DNA of 64,000 nt from Rhyzopertha dominica (lineage: Eukaryota > Arthropoda > Insecta > Coleoptera > Bostrichidae). Of the stretch, positions 32,258-46,698 are shown piece by piece. The position numbers were made by a program, and so were the translations under genes. How positions within the stretch are numbered: the stretch's first letter is position 1; each line of letters begins with the position of its first letter. The notes beneath the pieces are model-generated. The model saw only the letters and a list, made by a program, of their open reading frames with translations, had not been told where the DNA came from and did not search any database. The DNA lies in contig QCXZ01000137.1 in the NCBI GenBank assembly GCA_025024175.1, positions 19,902,001-19,966,000 of the forward strand. The letters are read 5' to 3'.

Positions 32258-33049
32258 GAAATGATATGAAATGATATGCATATTTTATGTGTATAATTTT
32301 GAGTTTTCAAGTTTTATAGTAATATATTTATTTCTGCCAGGAAGTTATGTCGTAAGTCGTTCAACTTCGATTCTTTAGTGTTGTGTGTGAACAAAGTACA
32401 CCCTTTCATTAAAATACATGTTTATGTTATGCTGTCTGCACTACAACCAACTGCAGATAGATCTATTTAGCTATTATTATAGCTCATCAGTGCAGTTTAA
32501 GACTAGTGCAGACAGCATGACATACAACTGGTTTTGCCTATANACCAAAGGCTTGGTATGATGTAAGTAAAAATTTAGATGGTAGNGCCATCTGCCAGCA
32601 TTACACTGACATGATGACAAAGTCAGCTAGCTGCCATTATGGGAACTACTGTAGGAAGTAGTTCCCATAATAGTACCTAGGTGGCTTTGTCATCGTATCA
32701 GTGTAATGCTGACAGATGACATTGCCATCTAAATTTTTACTTACATCATACCAAGCCTTTGGTATATAGGCAAAACCAGTTGTATGTCATGCTGTCTGCA
32801 CTAGTCCTAAACTGCACTGATGAGCTATAATAATAGCTAAATAGATCTATCTGCAGTTGGTTGTAGTGCAGACAGCATAACATAAACATGTATTTTAATG
32901 AAAGGGTGTACTTTGTTCACACACAACACTAAAGAATCGAAGTTGAACGACTTACGACATAACTTCCTGGCAGAAATAAATATATTACTATAAAACTTGA
33001 AAACTCAAAATTATACACATAAAATATGCATATCATTTCATATCATTTC
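32258..33049. repeat. Near-perfect 0.8-kb palindrome
   Basis: The arms 32258-32650 and 32657-33049 (393 bp each) are inverted copies around a 6-bp centre, differing at only a few positions plus two N. Within each arm, an inverted pair of GCTGTCTGCACTA / TAGTGCAGACAGC brackets about 90 bp. This could be a foldback or MITE pair, a recent inverted duplication, or an inverted-read assembly artefact. The inner about 200 bp of the arm is a dispersed repeat, since a diverged copy lies at 36970-37200. Confidence 0.85.
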
Positions 33050-36000
33050 TACTTATACCTTTTCATTTTGCTGCTCACATATACGAACTTTTTTCATCGC
33101 ATTATTCAAGTTCCGCGACTGTACGCAAGCTTCAGTGTACCAAACGTCAGATTTAAGGTGAAATGTTCTTCTCAAAATCTTGAATTGCTATAGGTTTATT
33201 TATGTAAACCCGTCATCCCGCGACCATATAGGAGTAATAAGGATTTCGATGTTGATTCTGTCAAATGAGATGAATACAAATTCCGCATTTTTCCTTTTTT
33301 GATTACTCTTACACAAAAAATTTTGCAGAAGATTCATAGTCGTCCATCGTTTTCCATCATTGTCTTCGTGTGCAGACCCTCGCTGATTCTTTCTCTCAAA
33401 CCTTCCTCCTGTCAGCCATGCTGATGTAATTCCTTGGGATTCTCATTATTTGCGATTTTCTTTGTTAATGTACATGTTTAAATGAAACAAATCCCATCAC
33501 TCATTATGAGTTATTCAAAAAGTTGTTATCTCTCTTGTACGAAATCTAAATCCAGGTTCTTCCGGAGCAGCGTCCTTTGGTGACGTCTATTCGAACAAAG
33601 GGACTATGAGTGAGAGGCAAAAACAAAATAAGTTTTTCCTTCAATTTTCGTGGGTCCAGGCATGACCTCTTTAATTACATTATGCTGCTAATTTAAACAG
33701 CTTTCCATGCTGGGGCCTTCTACACGACTTGAGTAAGTATTATTACCAACAGAGCAAGTTTTAGCAAATTTTTGAACTGTAAATGTTGAAGTATTTCCTC
33801 TTCGCGCTTAAAAGCTGCCCATCTTACTTCCGGAAGGCTTAATTGCCCCGTGGAAAATTCGATGACCGAATGGAGCCCCTCGCTTTACGCACGGCTGCCC
33901 CAGCAGACTCGTTGTTTGGTCTCTGCAGCAAGTGCACCCGTGTGGCTAACGACTCTGACGTTAATTCGCATCGAACGGATCGAATACCAGCACTTCCTAC
34001 GTGTGCACAATTGCTAGAACGTTTACTTTCCAATTCATCGGCGTAACTGAATCGAGCGCCGTTCCCCATTCTCCGATTTTGTGGAATAGGTAGTTTAAGA
34101 ATTACGTAACGGGATGCCTGCGTCATGCAAGCGTGAAAGGAACGCTGACATTTAGGTAGTCTTCTAAAAGTCAGCGGAAAACTTCTCCTCCGAACGTTTC
34201 TGTGTATAGGGCATACACGAGGAGGATACCTTGCACGATATGGCTCTCGAAGATGAAGGTACCAATTCGGAAATCTCCATATTCGTTACAGTGAAATTAC
34301 AGTTATTAAGTTAATGATATTAATAGCAATCACTGATCAGATCAGATTTGCTGGGTTCTCCTATACAGCAGTTGTGTAATTTCTTTTAATACTGTTGTGG
34401 ACTTCATTTTAATCCTTAAGTGTAATTCAAAATTGTTTTCTGTTGTGTCGTCTTAGTAATTTTCACGATGCTCTTAGATTTGGACATATTGTCAATAGGC
34501 ACACATAAGACCAGCATGACAAAGAATTTCGAACTTAAGACACTCGAGAGGCAGTTCAAAATTTTTGTGATGCTTTATATTATTTGTTTGATAGTAGTTA
34601 TTTATTGTTTACGTGTTTCGGATAGCATTTTATCCACGCAACAATGTTTAGACGCGAAAACGAAGCTCGAGCGTTTAACTTTATTAAATGGATAAAATGC
34701 GACTGAAACACGAATGCAATACAACGTTTTATCCATAATTACATGCATTTAGAACGAAAATCGCAGGAGTTTTACCTGATTTCATAAAAAATAATTAGAC
34801 ATTTCGCTGTGACAGCGGCTGCCACCCCAAAGATCATAGAAATTAACTAAAGAAATATCGAGAAGTGTTGAATTGTTGCTTTTTATTTTTAATTGTTTAT
34901 GTACTCTATTTGCACAAATTTGAGAAGTTGGTGAGAAATTAAATAAAATGTTCCTGGGATAATCCTGTTAATAATAAATAAATAAAATGTGATTGATTTA
35001 ATATTGTATTTTTCCTTATCTCACTAGTGGAATAAAGTAATTCCATTATTCCACTAGTGGATAAAGTGATACTTTATACGGTTCTTAAGTGTGGGTAAAA
35101 CTTCAATTATGAAATGAATATGGATAAATATGCATTATTACCACTTGACAAGAAAACGTAATCGCATTTGTTACTGGTTTTCTAAATTAACAACTTTCTC
35201 TACGTTAATTATGCCCATGGTCTTGAGAGAATTAAAAATAAATACCTAAATTATGTAGATATTAAAATTAAATTAAACTTGTATAAACTAAAAGCAAAAA
35301 GGAAATATGTAAATCTCCTTTATTTACTCTGTACTACATTACAAAAACTTTTAATTCATTTCATAATAATATATTTTAATAAGATTTATTCATATATACG
35401 AAGTTAGGACAGATATCTTATATTGAGCAACTTTATGTAATATCTCATGAGTGTAAAATTTGTTGTTGTAATAATACTTAACAAATTTGTCTCGAAGATC
35501 CCAAGTAACCTACAATGACTCGGAACTGCATTCCTAGTAATGATCAATGGTTTTTGAGCTTATAACCAATAACGTTTTCCATGTATTTATTCTGGCATTG
35601 TTTGTAAGGGTTTCATCTGCAATCCTTAAAAATTAAACCGCTTATTAGTTTCAGATTGTATAAAAATTAGCTCAACTGTAAGTTCTTGACAGTTTGTTGC
35701 ATCAAACCAAAGTTGATGACCTTTCCAGAACTGTACATATTTTGTAAAGACATGTGCACGCAAAACACAACGCTAAAATTCGCACCAAATGGTTTAAAGA
35801 TAAGGCTATCTGGTTCCACCAACATATCAAAATGGATAAATTTATGAAACGAAAACTATTTTATGCAAGATTAAGCTGTTGAGCAGGTGTTTAGAATGTG
35901 TCATTCAGTCAGGTGTACCGAATTGTCTTGATTAAATACGTATTTCAACAACTGTATAAAAAATCTATTGCCGAAATTCGAAATTGCTTAATTTTAATAC

Positions 36001-36969
36001 AAATAAGAGGTAAGGTGCGTGCCGTATTTGCTAGAAAATTGTCAAAAACACAAACACAGATTTGTTATTGTAGAATAGACAGTGGCCATGCACCAGTTGT
36101 CACAATTGCCAAAGGTACTTTTATACTTTTTAATTTTATTGTATTAACGACGCACTTCGATTTAAAAAAAACTAGAAAAATCAATATTTTTTTTTTAATT
36201 TTAACTAGCTATTTTGTACGAATTTTGCATTGCTAATAAAAATGTAACAGCTTTTATGAACCAGCATTGTTATTTTGAGCTTATTGTAACGTGTTAATTA
36301 TTAGGGCTGATACACCAGATTCCAATTTTCTTTTATCTATGAACTTATGAGGTTAGCAATGATTTTAAAAGCTTACAAAATAATTTTGAAATACAAAGTA
36401 TCAGCTGTGGACAATAATTGCACCAATTAACTACTTAAGAAATACGATTTCTCCTAAGAGTACATGAAAATAGATATAAGTAGACATTAACTGCTGAAAT
36501 GACGATCCACCTACGTCATCAATCAAATTCAGTTAGAAAATTCATGAACATATGAGACCGAAAACGATTTTACTTACATTGTTAGTTTAAATTTCTTATC
36601 ATCACACTGTATCGAAAACGGATGTGACGTAAAAAGTCTCCTAGCTTAGCATTTTTGACAGCCATCAAACCTTATTCTATATGTCTGTTAGGATTTGACC
36701 GCATCTTTTGCATTTACTTCACAATGTATACTAGGTGTTTATTCCATTTTGAAATTATTAGGACTGATTATAATCTGTATAACTGCGAAAATGTTGCTGT
36801 CGAGGCGGCATATATGACAAATGACGTCACCCGTCTATGTAAACACAAGTGTGTTTTACGCGAGAATTTATCAAGTTAGAAAATAATGTTAATTTTTTAC
36901 GTAATTACACCTAATGAAAGATTCAAAGTACGTGATATGCATTTTGGAAATATTCAATTAAAATGTATA
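33050..36969. other. Intergenic DNA, no gene seen
   Basis: No gene recognised on either strand. A GC-richer patch at about 33820-34130 contains open frames on both strands without known motifs and could be a host exon or regulatory sequence, but nothing decides it. Short inverted motif CACTAGTGGA appears twice at about 35025-35070. Confidence 0.3.
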
Positions 36970-37200
36970 TATTTGCTACGCTATTTGCATCACAACCAAA
37001 TACTGACGAATTTGTTCCGTTACTGCTCGGCAGTGTAGTTTAGGCCTAGCATAAACAACACGGCATAAAGCATAGAGCTTGTTTTGCCTATAGGTTAAAG
37101 CCAATCGTGAATTGTTTGTGAAAATTTTGGTGGCAATGCCATCTAACAGCAAAAAAAGTGACGGATAATGACAAAGCCACCTAACCTCATTTAAAGAAGA
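36970..37200 (+). repeat. Diverged relative of the palindrome arm
   Basis: In the same orientation and order as the left arm (32450-32640): GCATCACAACCAA, GCAGTGTAGTTTAGG, CTTGTTTTGCCTATAG, TGGCAATGCCATCT, GATAATGACAAAGCCACCTA. It shows that the palindrome arm belongs to a dispersed repeat family. Confidence 0.6.
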
Positions 37201-40200
37201 AACCTGATGAAGTGTATGTAAAAAATTAAATTTTAAGCATTTCTTTTCCTGCCTGTGGCAGTCAAGTACAACCATCTCTAAGGGGTGATATTTTTCCTTT
37301 CGAGATTCCATATTTAGTAATTGTTTAATTTTACGCAGCGTTCTACGGTAATAAATATTTGAAAAGTTAGCACATTAATAAAATGCACATTCACAAACTC
37401 TCTTGCTTAAAACCTACTTAACGTAGAATATAATTATTTATGAAGAACAACAAAATGAACGGTTCCTCTTTCGAGCATTATTTATTAGCAAATCCTGCAA
37501 CTGGATTTCCTTTATATTTCATCCAATTTCAGTCTTTTATACTCAGGTTACACTATGGATGAATGCCATATTCCATTTTCTGACAATGGCTGCCCTGTAA
37601 CTACAGAATGACCTGTGCAAATTCGATGCGACATGGTTAATGGTTTGGTCTGCTCGGGGTCGTCCATCAATTTTACTGCTCTCGCGCAATCTGTGGACGG
37701 GTGGCCCTGGAACGTTTCCGGGATCAGGTTTTCAAAGGGGGAACCAGGGCCTTTTGTAACGGCCATCATGTCATACCAGAGAAACGCTTTGCACCTTTAA
37801 GACACCAAACTGTGACGGGGGTTTGGGCATAAAAGCGTTAGTGAGAATCCGGTATCCCGTTCCGGCGTTGCCGACGGTTTCATGCATATAAATGTATTGA
37901 AAAATATGACGTTTGCAGTGCTTAAGAACTTTGAAGCCAAAAAAGATTGGACGGTACGATTTTTGCCGTTTGACGGAAAATAGAATGTGCCATTTTACTG
38001 TATAATAAATTTAATTCCGCTGGCGGTGTGGGAGGGGGTGTTTTATCAGCTAATGCACTATTCAAGGTGTGTGCTGCCTTTTTAGACTCATATGATTGCT
38101 CACACCAATGTCTCCAAGCTTTTTTAATACACCTTTTTATTTTCTTTTCATTGCGTTTTATAATCTGTTCTGTAACTTTTTTCACTACTCATTTCTTTGA
38201 TACAACTATTTCCACCCTTAAATAGAGTTTTTTTTTCATTTTAGATAAAAAAATTGTGCTTTGATAAAACGTAAATTTACATGTCTCAATTCCGTGACAG
38301 AATCTCTGTTTCGCTATTTTCTAGTAGTAACGGAGCTGAGGTTCATCGTTATTAATTTCCGATTGAAAACAAAATTTTGAAATTAGAACTTCGGTACTTC
38401 GTAAATTTTTATACTTTAAATAAAACAAAAAAAATGATTTTCGCCATAACTAAAAATTGTCGTGTACACAGAACTGAGAATAATGGCATTATTAGCTTTA
38501 CGAGAAACATTCACTCAAAATATCACAAATTTAAATAACATTTGCATTCAAAATCAAATTGACTTTACAAATGAATACCTACTTTATGTTTCTGCTGTAC
38601 ATGTGAATGCAGTTGCCATCTATAAGATTATCTACTCTATTCATATATTGTTGCCAATACTTTTTGAAATTATGTTTAAAAATGAAATTAATATGTTTGG
38701 AAAATCAAAGGAAAGTAATGCAAACAAAAAATAAGTACTAATTTTTCCCCACAAAAGCACGTAAGTGGAGAAAAATTAGCAGGGACATGGATCTGACGTT
38801 TCTGGTAGAATCACCCACAACTTTTTTAAATAGAATACTTACTATTTCTATACGTAATTAGATGCAAAATTAATTCCCATTCACGGTGTATAAGGTTGTT
38901 GCTACTCACGAAAATTGCAATTTCGGGTTTCGGTAGCTATCAAGTTACCATATAGTTTGATAGTAGGTGATTTTTATTCAGATTTGTCACCGCTGGGATA
39001 GATCGGTCTGAATCTACGACTCAGGCTTTGTTTTTTGGAAATCATCAGGCAGACGTACGAATTGAAAAGTCACAGCAGACAACAAATATCTAATGTCTTC
39101 GCAAAGAATGTAAGAAAGTAGTAGTAGTCAGCAGGGCTGGGCTGCAAAATGGCGCTCAAGACCAATAATGAAAAACTAATTGTAAATAAATAGATGCTTT
39201 ACTTTAGCACATCAAACGGAACATACGGATCGGGTATTTGTTCCTTCGGCATATTCACATACTTCGCTAACTGTCAATGACTTTAAACAGGCTTAATTTT
39301 AATACCAAGAGCGAAACGACGACAGCAAAGAACAAAACGGATGAGAACCTTTTCGTAAGGTTATTAGACACGACATACTATTGTTATTTAAAATGATCGC
39401 AATTTTTTGTAATCACAATCAAACTTGCTCCCTAAACTTATTGTACACACTAGTCAACATAATTGCCATAACTTCTCGAAATGCTGCACAAATTCTATTT
39501 TCACGTTATCCCGAGTAGCTAAAGAAGTGATGTAAACTTTTAATTTTATGAACCCCTCACAAAGAGAAATACTTTTTTGTTAAATCCGGTATTCTTGTCA
39601 GGTAATTAACAAAAATTCTTTAACGATGTCGCAGTTATGTGGAAGAACCACATTAATCGCGATGGAGTTGGAGTATTCATTAAAAGATTATCGTCGTTTT
39701 TTTTAAAATTGCTGGTAATTTTGACCATGGATATAGAAAGGACCTAGATGATTCTTCAAAAATTCTTATTCAAACATTTCACGACCAGCTAAGCTTTGTT
39801 TTCGATCTATAGTTACAATACAAAATGGTGTCCTTTTTTTGTTTCATAACAGTGGAAATAATGCTTGTTTACAGATCCATCGTATCTTATTCATTTTATT
39901 AACTGCTTATTGACGCAATATTCGGCTGTTTTTTACATCGCCAACCGGTAGCTCTTGATGTAACGGAATCCGAAAAGGATGGTATTTATATTGTTATGAA
40001 AATCATGTATCCTGTGCACAGTACATTCTGCAATATGTCGAACACTTGAATACTGATTTTCTTGAACTGAAGCTAATGCTTTGCTAACTGCAGTTCTTTC
40101 CGAATCTTTTGATTATCTTCAACTGTTTCTAAACCTACTCAGCAATTTCCTGGCAGCAATAGGGCATTTCACATTTCCTAAGAAAATTATCAGTTTTTCT

Positions 40201-41369
40201 TGTCCAAAAAAACATGTTCAAAATCAACAAAATGAGCACAATATTACGCAGTGTAACTTGACATAGCAATGACAGTTCTTAATAACAAACAATCGCCAAT
40301 TGTCAAATGCGGTGGTAACCTGATATCTAACGAAAAAAGGAAAACTGTAGTTCTTCGCGCAAACCGTAAAGATGTAGCAATGAGAGAACATTAAACTGCA
40401 TCTAACATGTAGGAATACATACGGCGTTTCGTCAAAGAAGTTAATCATTTTTGAATTTGTTTAGAGACAACATTTGATAAAAGAATTTAAAGATGCTATA
40501 AAATAGCATTTGTTTTTTCTTATATTAAATGGCGAAATCTACACCATCCTATTTTTTTTTGTTTCGGAGATATTGTCAGTTTTTTCGTATTTTTCACAAA
40601 ATGCTAGATAACGTCAAAACGCTCAAGGAAGACGACTACATGTGTGGTTAATAAAAGTTACATTACAATCTAAAAACGAAATAATATACAAGTGTTTTAT
40701 TTAAAATAACAAAGTTGGTTGTGTGTTTCTGGTGTAACGGATAGTCCACCATTTTTAAAAATATTTTTGAATATATAAGCTGAACAATCTAAATTAGTTT
40801 GGTGAGTTTTTTTTGTCGTATTTCGAACGGCAGAGGGGTTACGGAAGAATTATTTTCTTTAGGTATTTTGCATTTTCTAGCATAAAAAACTTGTCAGGTA
40901 TGCGTTGGACAATAATTAGTGATGCTACCTGCACTGCTATTGTCAATAAATAATAAATTCAAACGATTGTGCCGAATGAGTTTTCTCTTTCACTCCTGAC
41001 AATTCTCGCTCAATTATAACAATGGGAGGAACTTAGCGTTAGTATTCGGTGTACCCTAGCAATAATATATAAGGACTATTATACATTGTGGCAGTTATCT
41101 TTATGACCGAAGAGATTTTTTTTAATGAATAAATAAACTTTTTAGAGATTGTTTACCACATTCCTGCTGTAACGTTTTCTGTAACTATATTATTTATTCA
41201 TTGGTAAACAAAATGATATATCATTCTGTACTACATCATTCGCTACTGTGTAATTTTCATCAAAATAACGGTAATGCTGCCATTGTAGATAATAACAAAC
41301 CGTTAGGTTTTGTCTGCATTAGGTACAAAAAAAAGATCAGAATACACCATTCGCCGGTGACAAATTATC
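37201..41369. other. Intergenic DNA, no gene seen
   Basis: AT-rich sequence without recognisable coding, RNA or repeat structure. Open frames such as 38462-38734 have no known motifs and unremarkable composition. Confidence 0.3.
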
Positions 41370-41620
41370 CATGTTGATCACCGTGCATTCTGCACATGGC
41401 AAGTTTTTGCCAGCTATGGCCAGAGGCTTTTCCGCCTGCAAAGTGGAAACACGGAAAATTTAGAGGCACACAATGGCACCGTATCCGTGGCGCCTATATT
41501 CCGACCCTCTGACGTCAGACGGGGTTTATCGATGAGCTTACAACCGCCCTTATTGTTTGCGCCGAAAGATAATTGTTTTATCTAGCCGATGAATATTAAT
41601 AGTCGGGTAAATAGGGAACC
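41370..41620. promoter_or_regulatory. Candidate regulatory element (GC-richer island)
   Basis: A stretch richer in GC than its surroundings and without an open frame. It holds a palindromic TGACGTCA site (CRE/AP-1 type) at about 41510, a TTATCGATGA (DREF-like) site at about 41526 and two GATAA-type sites. It has the look of a conserved non-coding enhancer, but this is inference from composition only. Confidence 0.3.
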
Positions 41621-44619
41621 GGTCGTCGAACAAAGGAAGAATAGAATGGAGACTTTACCTACTGACATGCTAAACCCAAGTTTATTTAGTTCCCTTTGAG
41701 CACCTGCGTGTGTTTGCACAAGCCTATGGTTGGATTACTCAAGGAGCAATAATCAATTCTTCATTGCTGTTGGCGAGAAATTGCGTGTCAGGGTGTGAAT
41801 GCAGATTTATTGGGTTTTATTTTGCCTGCTGACTGTTAGCCTTTAAGTTCATGTTGATAAGCTTTTCTTTAGATTTCGTTAACAGGTATTTGATTTAACG
41901 ATAGCGTGACACAAACAAGTCGGCCAATCAACTTCCTTTCCTGGTTGTCATGTTAACTTCACTGTTTGTAGAGATACATGCATGGTATTTTGAACAGACT
42001 GTAGAATACTGAAGACCAACTGTTCTGCAAATTATTTTTAAATGACTTAATGCAGCATCTTTAATGGTCTGGAAACTTAAGGCTATTTATTGGCAGCACA
42101 GTTATTAATAATTGATTCTTTGGATGCAAGGTGAAAAGTCAACAAGCTGACCCATCTGTCTCCCGAAAATAAGCAAGTTGACATTATTGCGAAAACGGTG
42201 ATACACCTTACCTCGTCTCAGATTACCCGTGCTTGATGACTTATGCCAGCGGTCAGTGTAGAGTACACAAGAAATGCATATTTCATCCATAAAGAAATGC
42301 TTTCATAATACCACTGGAAAATGATTGTGAAGGATGTGGAATGCCCTGTTTTTCCTCAGATTCGGCACGACTCAATGTTTTTCTGTGGGATACAAATCAA
42401 AAATATATGTTACTCAAATGGAAAGTATGTAAAAGAACTACGGCAGAGTTTTACTAAAGAGTGCGTTTCTATTAATAGGAAAAATTTCTATAGGTAATAT
42501 ATGACAGGCGTAATTTTTCAAGCCTAACAATGACATTTTCGAACAAATTCTGTCCCAAGCTTGTTAATTTAATAAAATGTTTGGAATAGGTTTGTTTTAT
42601 CTGAGGCAGTGCAACTACTACACCCCATTCGCTTCCTGGACGGAGATTACAAGAAAATTACATCAAAGCACAACGCGGCATCATAATAATTGACATGGAC
42701 AACTGATATCGTTCATTGGACAGTTGAGCACGTGCTCAACTTTTCTGACTATATCCGGAATATGGCGTGCTTCTTCCATCAAGGTCATCTCTACTAGCTT
42801 TATTTGTTGTAAATATGACTCGGGAATGTTTCCAGATTCAAACATCCATAATTTTAGAACATACTGCTGGATTTTAATTTTCTAAACGCAAGAATATATG
42901 AAATAAAAGTTGATTTGAAATAAAGTATAGCTATTTAAAATTTATAGAGCTGGTAGCGACTGTGGTGCAATCTTATATTTTAAGAAAAAATTACCTTAAG
43001 AAGGACGATCTTATCCGAACTTTATCTGGAGCATCTAACTGAACGCTTTTAAAAGTTGGAGTGGGGATAGATGATGTTTAAACGTGTTTTGTGTGGTAAT
43101 TGTTACAACTAGGATGTCGCAAATATAACTTATATAAAATTAAAGAGGCATTTAATTTATAAGATTTTAGTGAGAGACAAACGGTTTAGAGGTGGTTCTA
43201 AAACAACTACGTACTTTTTGTAATTCCTTTTTACGTACTCTTATAATAATGAACGTTTTGAAACAAGAAAAATATTTAAATAAATTAATGTTTTCATTAA
43301 TTTTGAGCCTTTCTATGCAAACCGACTAATAATTTGGTTACTGCATAATACTTTGACGTGACGCTGTACCTTGACCCCATTATGGTTGAACACCGACGGT
43401 GTCGTAATGGGAAAGCGTGCACCGGAAGCAGGCAAATTAACGTTACGGCTACTGCAGGTCTCGTGGTGGTATTTTCGAGCCCCGCAGAAAATTAACTTTT
43501 GTTGAGAACTCCATAAAAATTTATAGGGCCTTTCCGCCAGCCCTGCATACTAAACAAGGTCATGCGGGGTGGGTATTTTGGTTTATCTAGAAGGAATTAT
43601 GCCAGGTTTGTACTACCATAATTAGACAAATTATTTATAATTTTTAAAACAAGGGCAAATATATATTATACTATATAAATATATTTTTCATATTTGTGCT
43701 AGTGTAGCTGAATTATATGTAGTATTTCCCTCAAACGGGCTGAAAATACAGCGAAACTTCTAATGGACTGCTAGCGAATAACCACGATAGATATCAATTA
43801 TTATTTGTCATTTTATAATGTGCAAAATTGCAATTAAACTTAACTTATTTTTACTAGGAAACATGTTACATAGTATGCGCATAATTTATCATTATGAAAG
43901 GATTACAAATGAACCTCGTAGTATTAGTTAGCATTAAAACTTGGTCGCAAGTGATGTAATAAAATTTTTAATATTTCTTACTGCTTTAGTAGGTACTTTT
44001 GTTATCATGTGTTCCAGTTTTTGTTTGGGAAAGAAGGTTTTATTTTTTTGTGCCATTTTTATACATATTACAATTTTATGATCTATTATCTGTTCTAAGG
44101 AATAACCTGTGATTATATCATCTATCATAAAAGGAGACAATAAGAGCAATGGGACTTTTAACTTGAACTTTAATCTGGACCACAGGGTTATAATTGTTTG
44201 TCATTAACAGTTGTGTCTATATCCAAAAATATTTATACTCCTATATAGATTAGTTACGGGCTATAAGCCACTTTAGCCAAAAATTACGTGTTGCATATAA
44301 TTTCTCTTTTTTCTTCACGTGAGCTACTCGTACGTAGCATTTTAGGCTTTGAGCTAACAATGGAGCCTCTCATAATTTTATATTTATTGCACGTAACAAC
44401 GTTGTATACAGATATCTAGGTAACATGTAAATAGCAAGAAAGTGTAATTGATAAATAATGTAGTCTTTGATTACTCTTGGCAGTCTTATTTTGTTTTCTA
44501 TGTATACCATCCTAGATAACGAGAGATCCGCCTTACAACTGGTAATTGGCCACGTTTTTTTAATTATTTAATTTTAATAATTAATTTTTTAATTGGTGAA
44601 AACATTGACTAATTTCCTA
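41621..44619. other. Intergenic DNA, no gene seen
   Basis: No gene recognised. Another GC-richer, frame-free patch at about 43370-43580 resembles the one at 41370 in composition and may be non-coding regulatory sequence. Confidence 0.3.
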
Positions 44620-44850
44620 ATTTCCTTCCATCTCCAGTGCTGGACGTAGACTTAACCAATTCGTCAGACGCCTCTACGGGGAGGAAAATTTAAGCAAGTC
44701 TATGTCCAGCACCGGAGATGGAAAGACCTCTGAAGAAGCTTGCCACTCATGCTACAAAACGTTAGAAAGCAATTCCAACCGACAACGGCCTTTAGACCCG
44801 AATCAGGACAACAGTTCATTACCTGGCCGCGAAAGCTTTAACCAATTTTT
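44620..44850 (+). repeat. Penelope-like repeat with ribozyme-type core, copy 1
   Basis: Contains an internal inverted repeat (CCATCTCCAGTGCTGGAC... / ...GTCCAGCACCGGAGATGG) followed by CTCTGAAGAAGC..CATGCTACAAAACG and CCTGGCCGCGAAAGCTTTAACCAA-like text. A second copy lies at 59395-59680. The CTGAAGA...AAAACG spacing recalls the hammerhead-derived terminal repeats of Penelope-like retroelements. That assignment is from motif memory. Confidence 0.5.
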
Positions 44851-46689
44851 TATGCTGCTGATTCTTTACTTATAATTTAATGTCTCCACAGATTCTTAGA
44901 TACATTCGGTTCTTGTTTGTTTCCCACTAAAAAAATGTTCTTAACTTTCAACCACAGTGTTATATTTTCGACTAGACATTTTTTCTTACCTGCGAGATAA
45001 ATAAAATATTGCCAGTCGTATTAATTACTGTGTTGTAAAAAAATGGAGTGCAATATCTGTGTCTACATGCTACACCATAAAATTCTACAAACAAGTAACT
45101 AAAATAATTCCTTTTTTTATTTCAGGTACGTACCTACCTCTAAAGTAATCGTGAGCGTACAGTCTTAGATATGGTAAGCATTTGAATATAAGTATTACAT
45201 TACAACCTGGTCTTGCTGTTTTGAACCTATTCTTTATTTTACCTTAAGTATTTGTTGTGTGTGTTTAGAATGAAAAAATTAAACATAACATTGCGCTGCC
45301 AAAAGTTTTAAAATTGTACATTAGCTGAATGAGCAAGCAGTTACTATAAACACTATACTTGTTTGACTAGTATCTGTAATACTCTCGATTGAGAGATTGA
45401 TAGAGACATACTTACGTAAATTACGTTACTGTATTTCTTATCAACCTAAAATGCAATTTTAAGGGCCGAAATGCAGTATTTAACAAATAATTTTATGCAG
45501 CGGCAACTTTTTTTCAGCGTTAAAGAGACAAATACCATTTAAAATAAATAAAAACTATGCGATTACCCCATTTGTCTTAACCTGTAGCAGCAAATACCTA
45601 AAGTTGTATTTCAAGATATTTTTAAGTTGAGCGAAACAGTTCGAAATGTATAATTTCCTTGAAAAAGTAGAAATTCCTAATTTAAGTAACTTTGGAATTA
45701 TATGATCAGAACATTTTCATAACAAGCGATTGTCTTCAGCACATCAAATATAGTATTGTTGATAAAATTACTTTGCAACACCCACTAGGGTGCTGTTTTG
45801 TCTTAGTCCTTCGAGAGAGGCAAATTCGTAGATGGATGAGGTCACAGCGCGGAAAGTTATTAGTTACCGCATTAGTGCCATAAAAAAGTGCCAGGAGAGT
45901 GTAGAAACGTGACCAAAATAAACAGCCGTACTTAGCTCCAGCGTTTATAATCTTAACATTAATGCTCTGATATTAGCTTTCTATAGTTGATGTATCCTAA
46001 TAAAATGCAGAGATAACAAAACTAACCGACCGCTTACCTAATCAATTTGAGAAAATCTTTAGAAGATAAACCAAGAAAGTATTAAATGTATTTTCATTAC
46101 CATGGAAGTTTTTTTTTGAGATTATTGGCTAAAGGTTAGTAATAAGTATAGACGCACAATTCCGATAATTATTTTCATGCTGTAGAGATAGATAACTCAA
46201 TGTTCCAATAATTTTCTCTCGAGTTATGATACCAGGGTTGCTGTCGTTTAATTGAGATCATCGTGGTATACACTTTAAAACGGCTTTTAGTACTTTCGCT
46301 TCTTTGTTAGATATTGAGGTGTACATTTTACGCACATGACAAACCACCTGCACTGCATCAACGTTGTTTTAAAAAAGTTATTAAGGAAGATCTAACTCGC
46401 AAACGAAACTCGGCCCTGAATTAGACCAAATATTTTTTAATTACGTGCGAAATAAAAATGGAAAATGTCACCACTATCTTCTATTTCAGACTAGTCAGTT
46501 AACTGATATTGGCATCGCACAAGCTAAAACGCACTACAGGAATGAGTGAGAAAGTTGAGACGTATCCTTGCAGTCGACCGCTTAAACTAAACCGCAAAAC
46601 TGCTGTTTTTTGTTTCAAATTGCGTAAACACTACTTTAGATTTTGTCGCAAAAAATTAATATATTTATAGATTAGACATTGCTAGGGTT
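44851..46689. other. Intergenic DNA, no gene seen
   Basis: AT-rich DNA without a supported gene, RNA or repeat. Confidence 0.3.
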
Positions 46690-46698
46690 CCGTACGTT
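46690..46698. repeat. 9-bp target duplication, left (CCGTACGTT)
   Basis: Directly precedes the foldback element and is repeated exactly at 51955-51963. A 9-bp duplication fits Mutator-like elements and Drosophila foldback elements. Confidence 0.9.

Noticed and set aside
33839..34126. Overlapping open frames on both strands in a GC-richer patch
   Set aside because: No start context, domain or splice evidence decides between strands; likely a composition effect.
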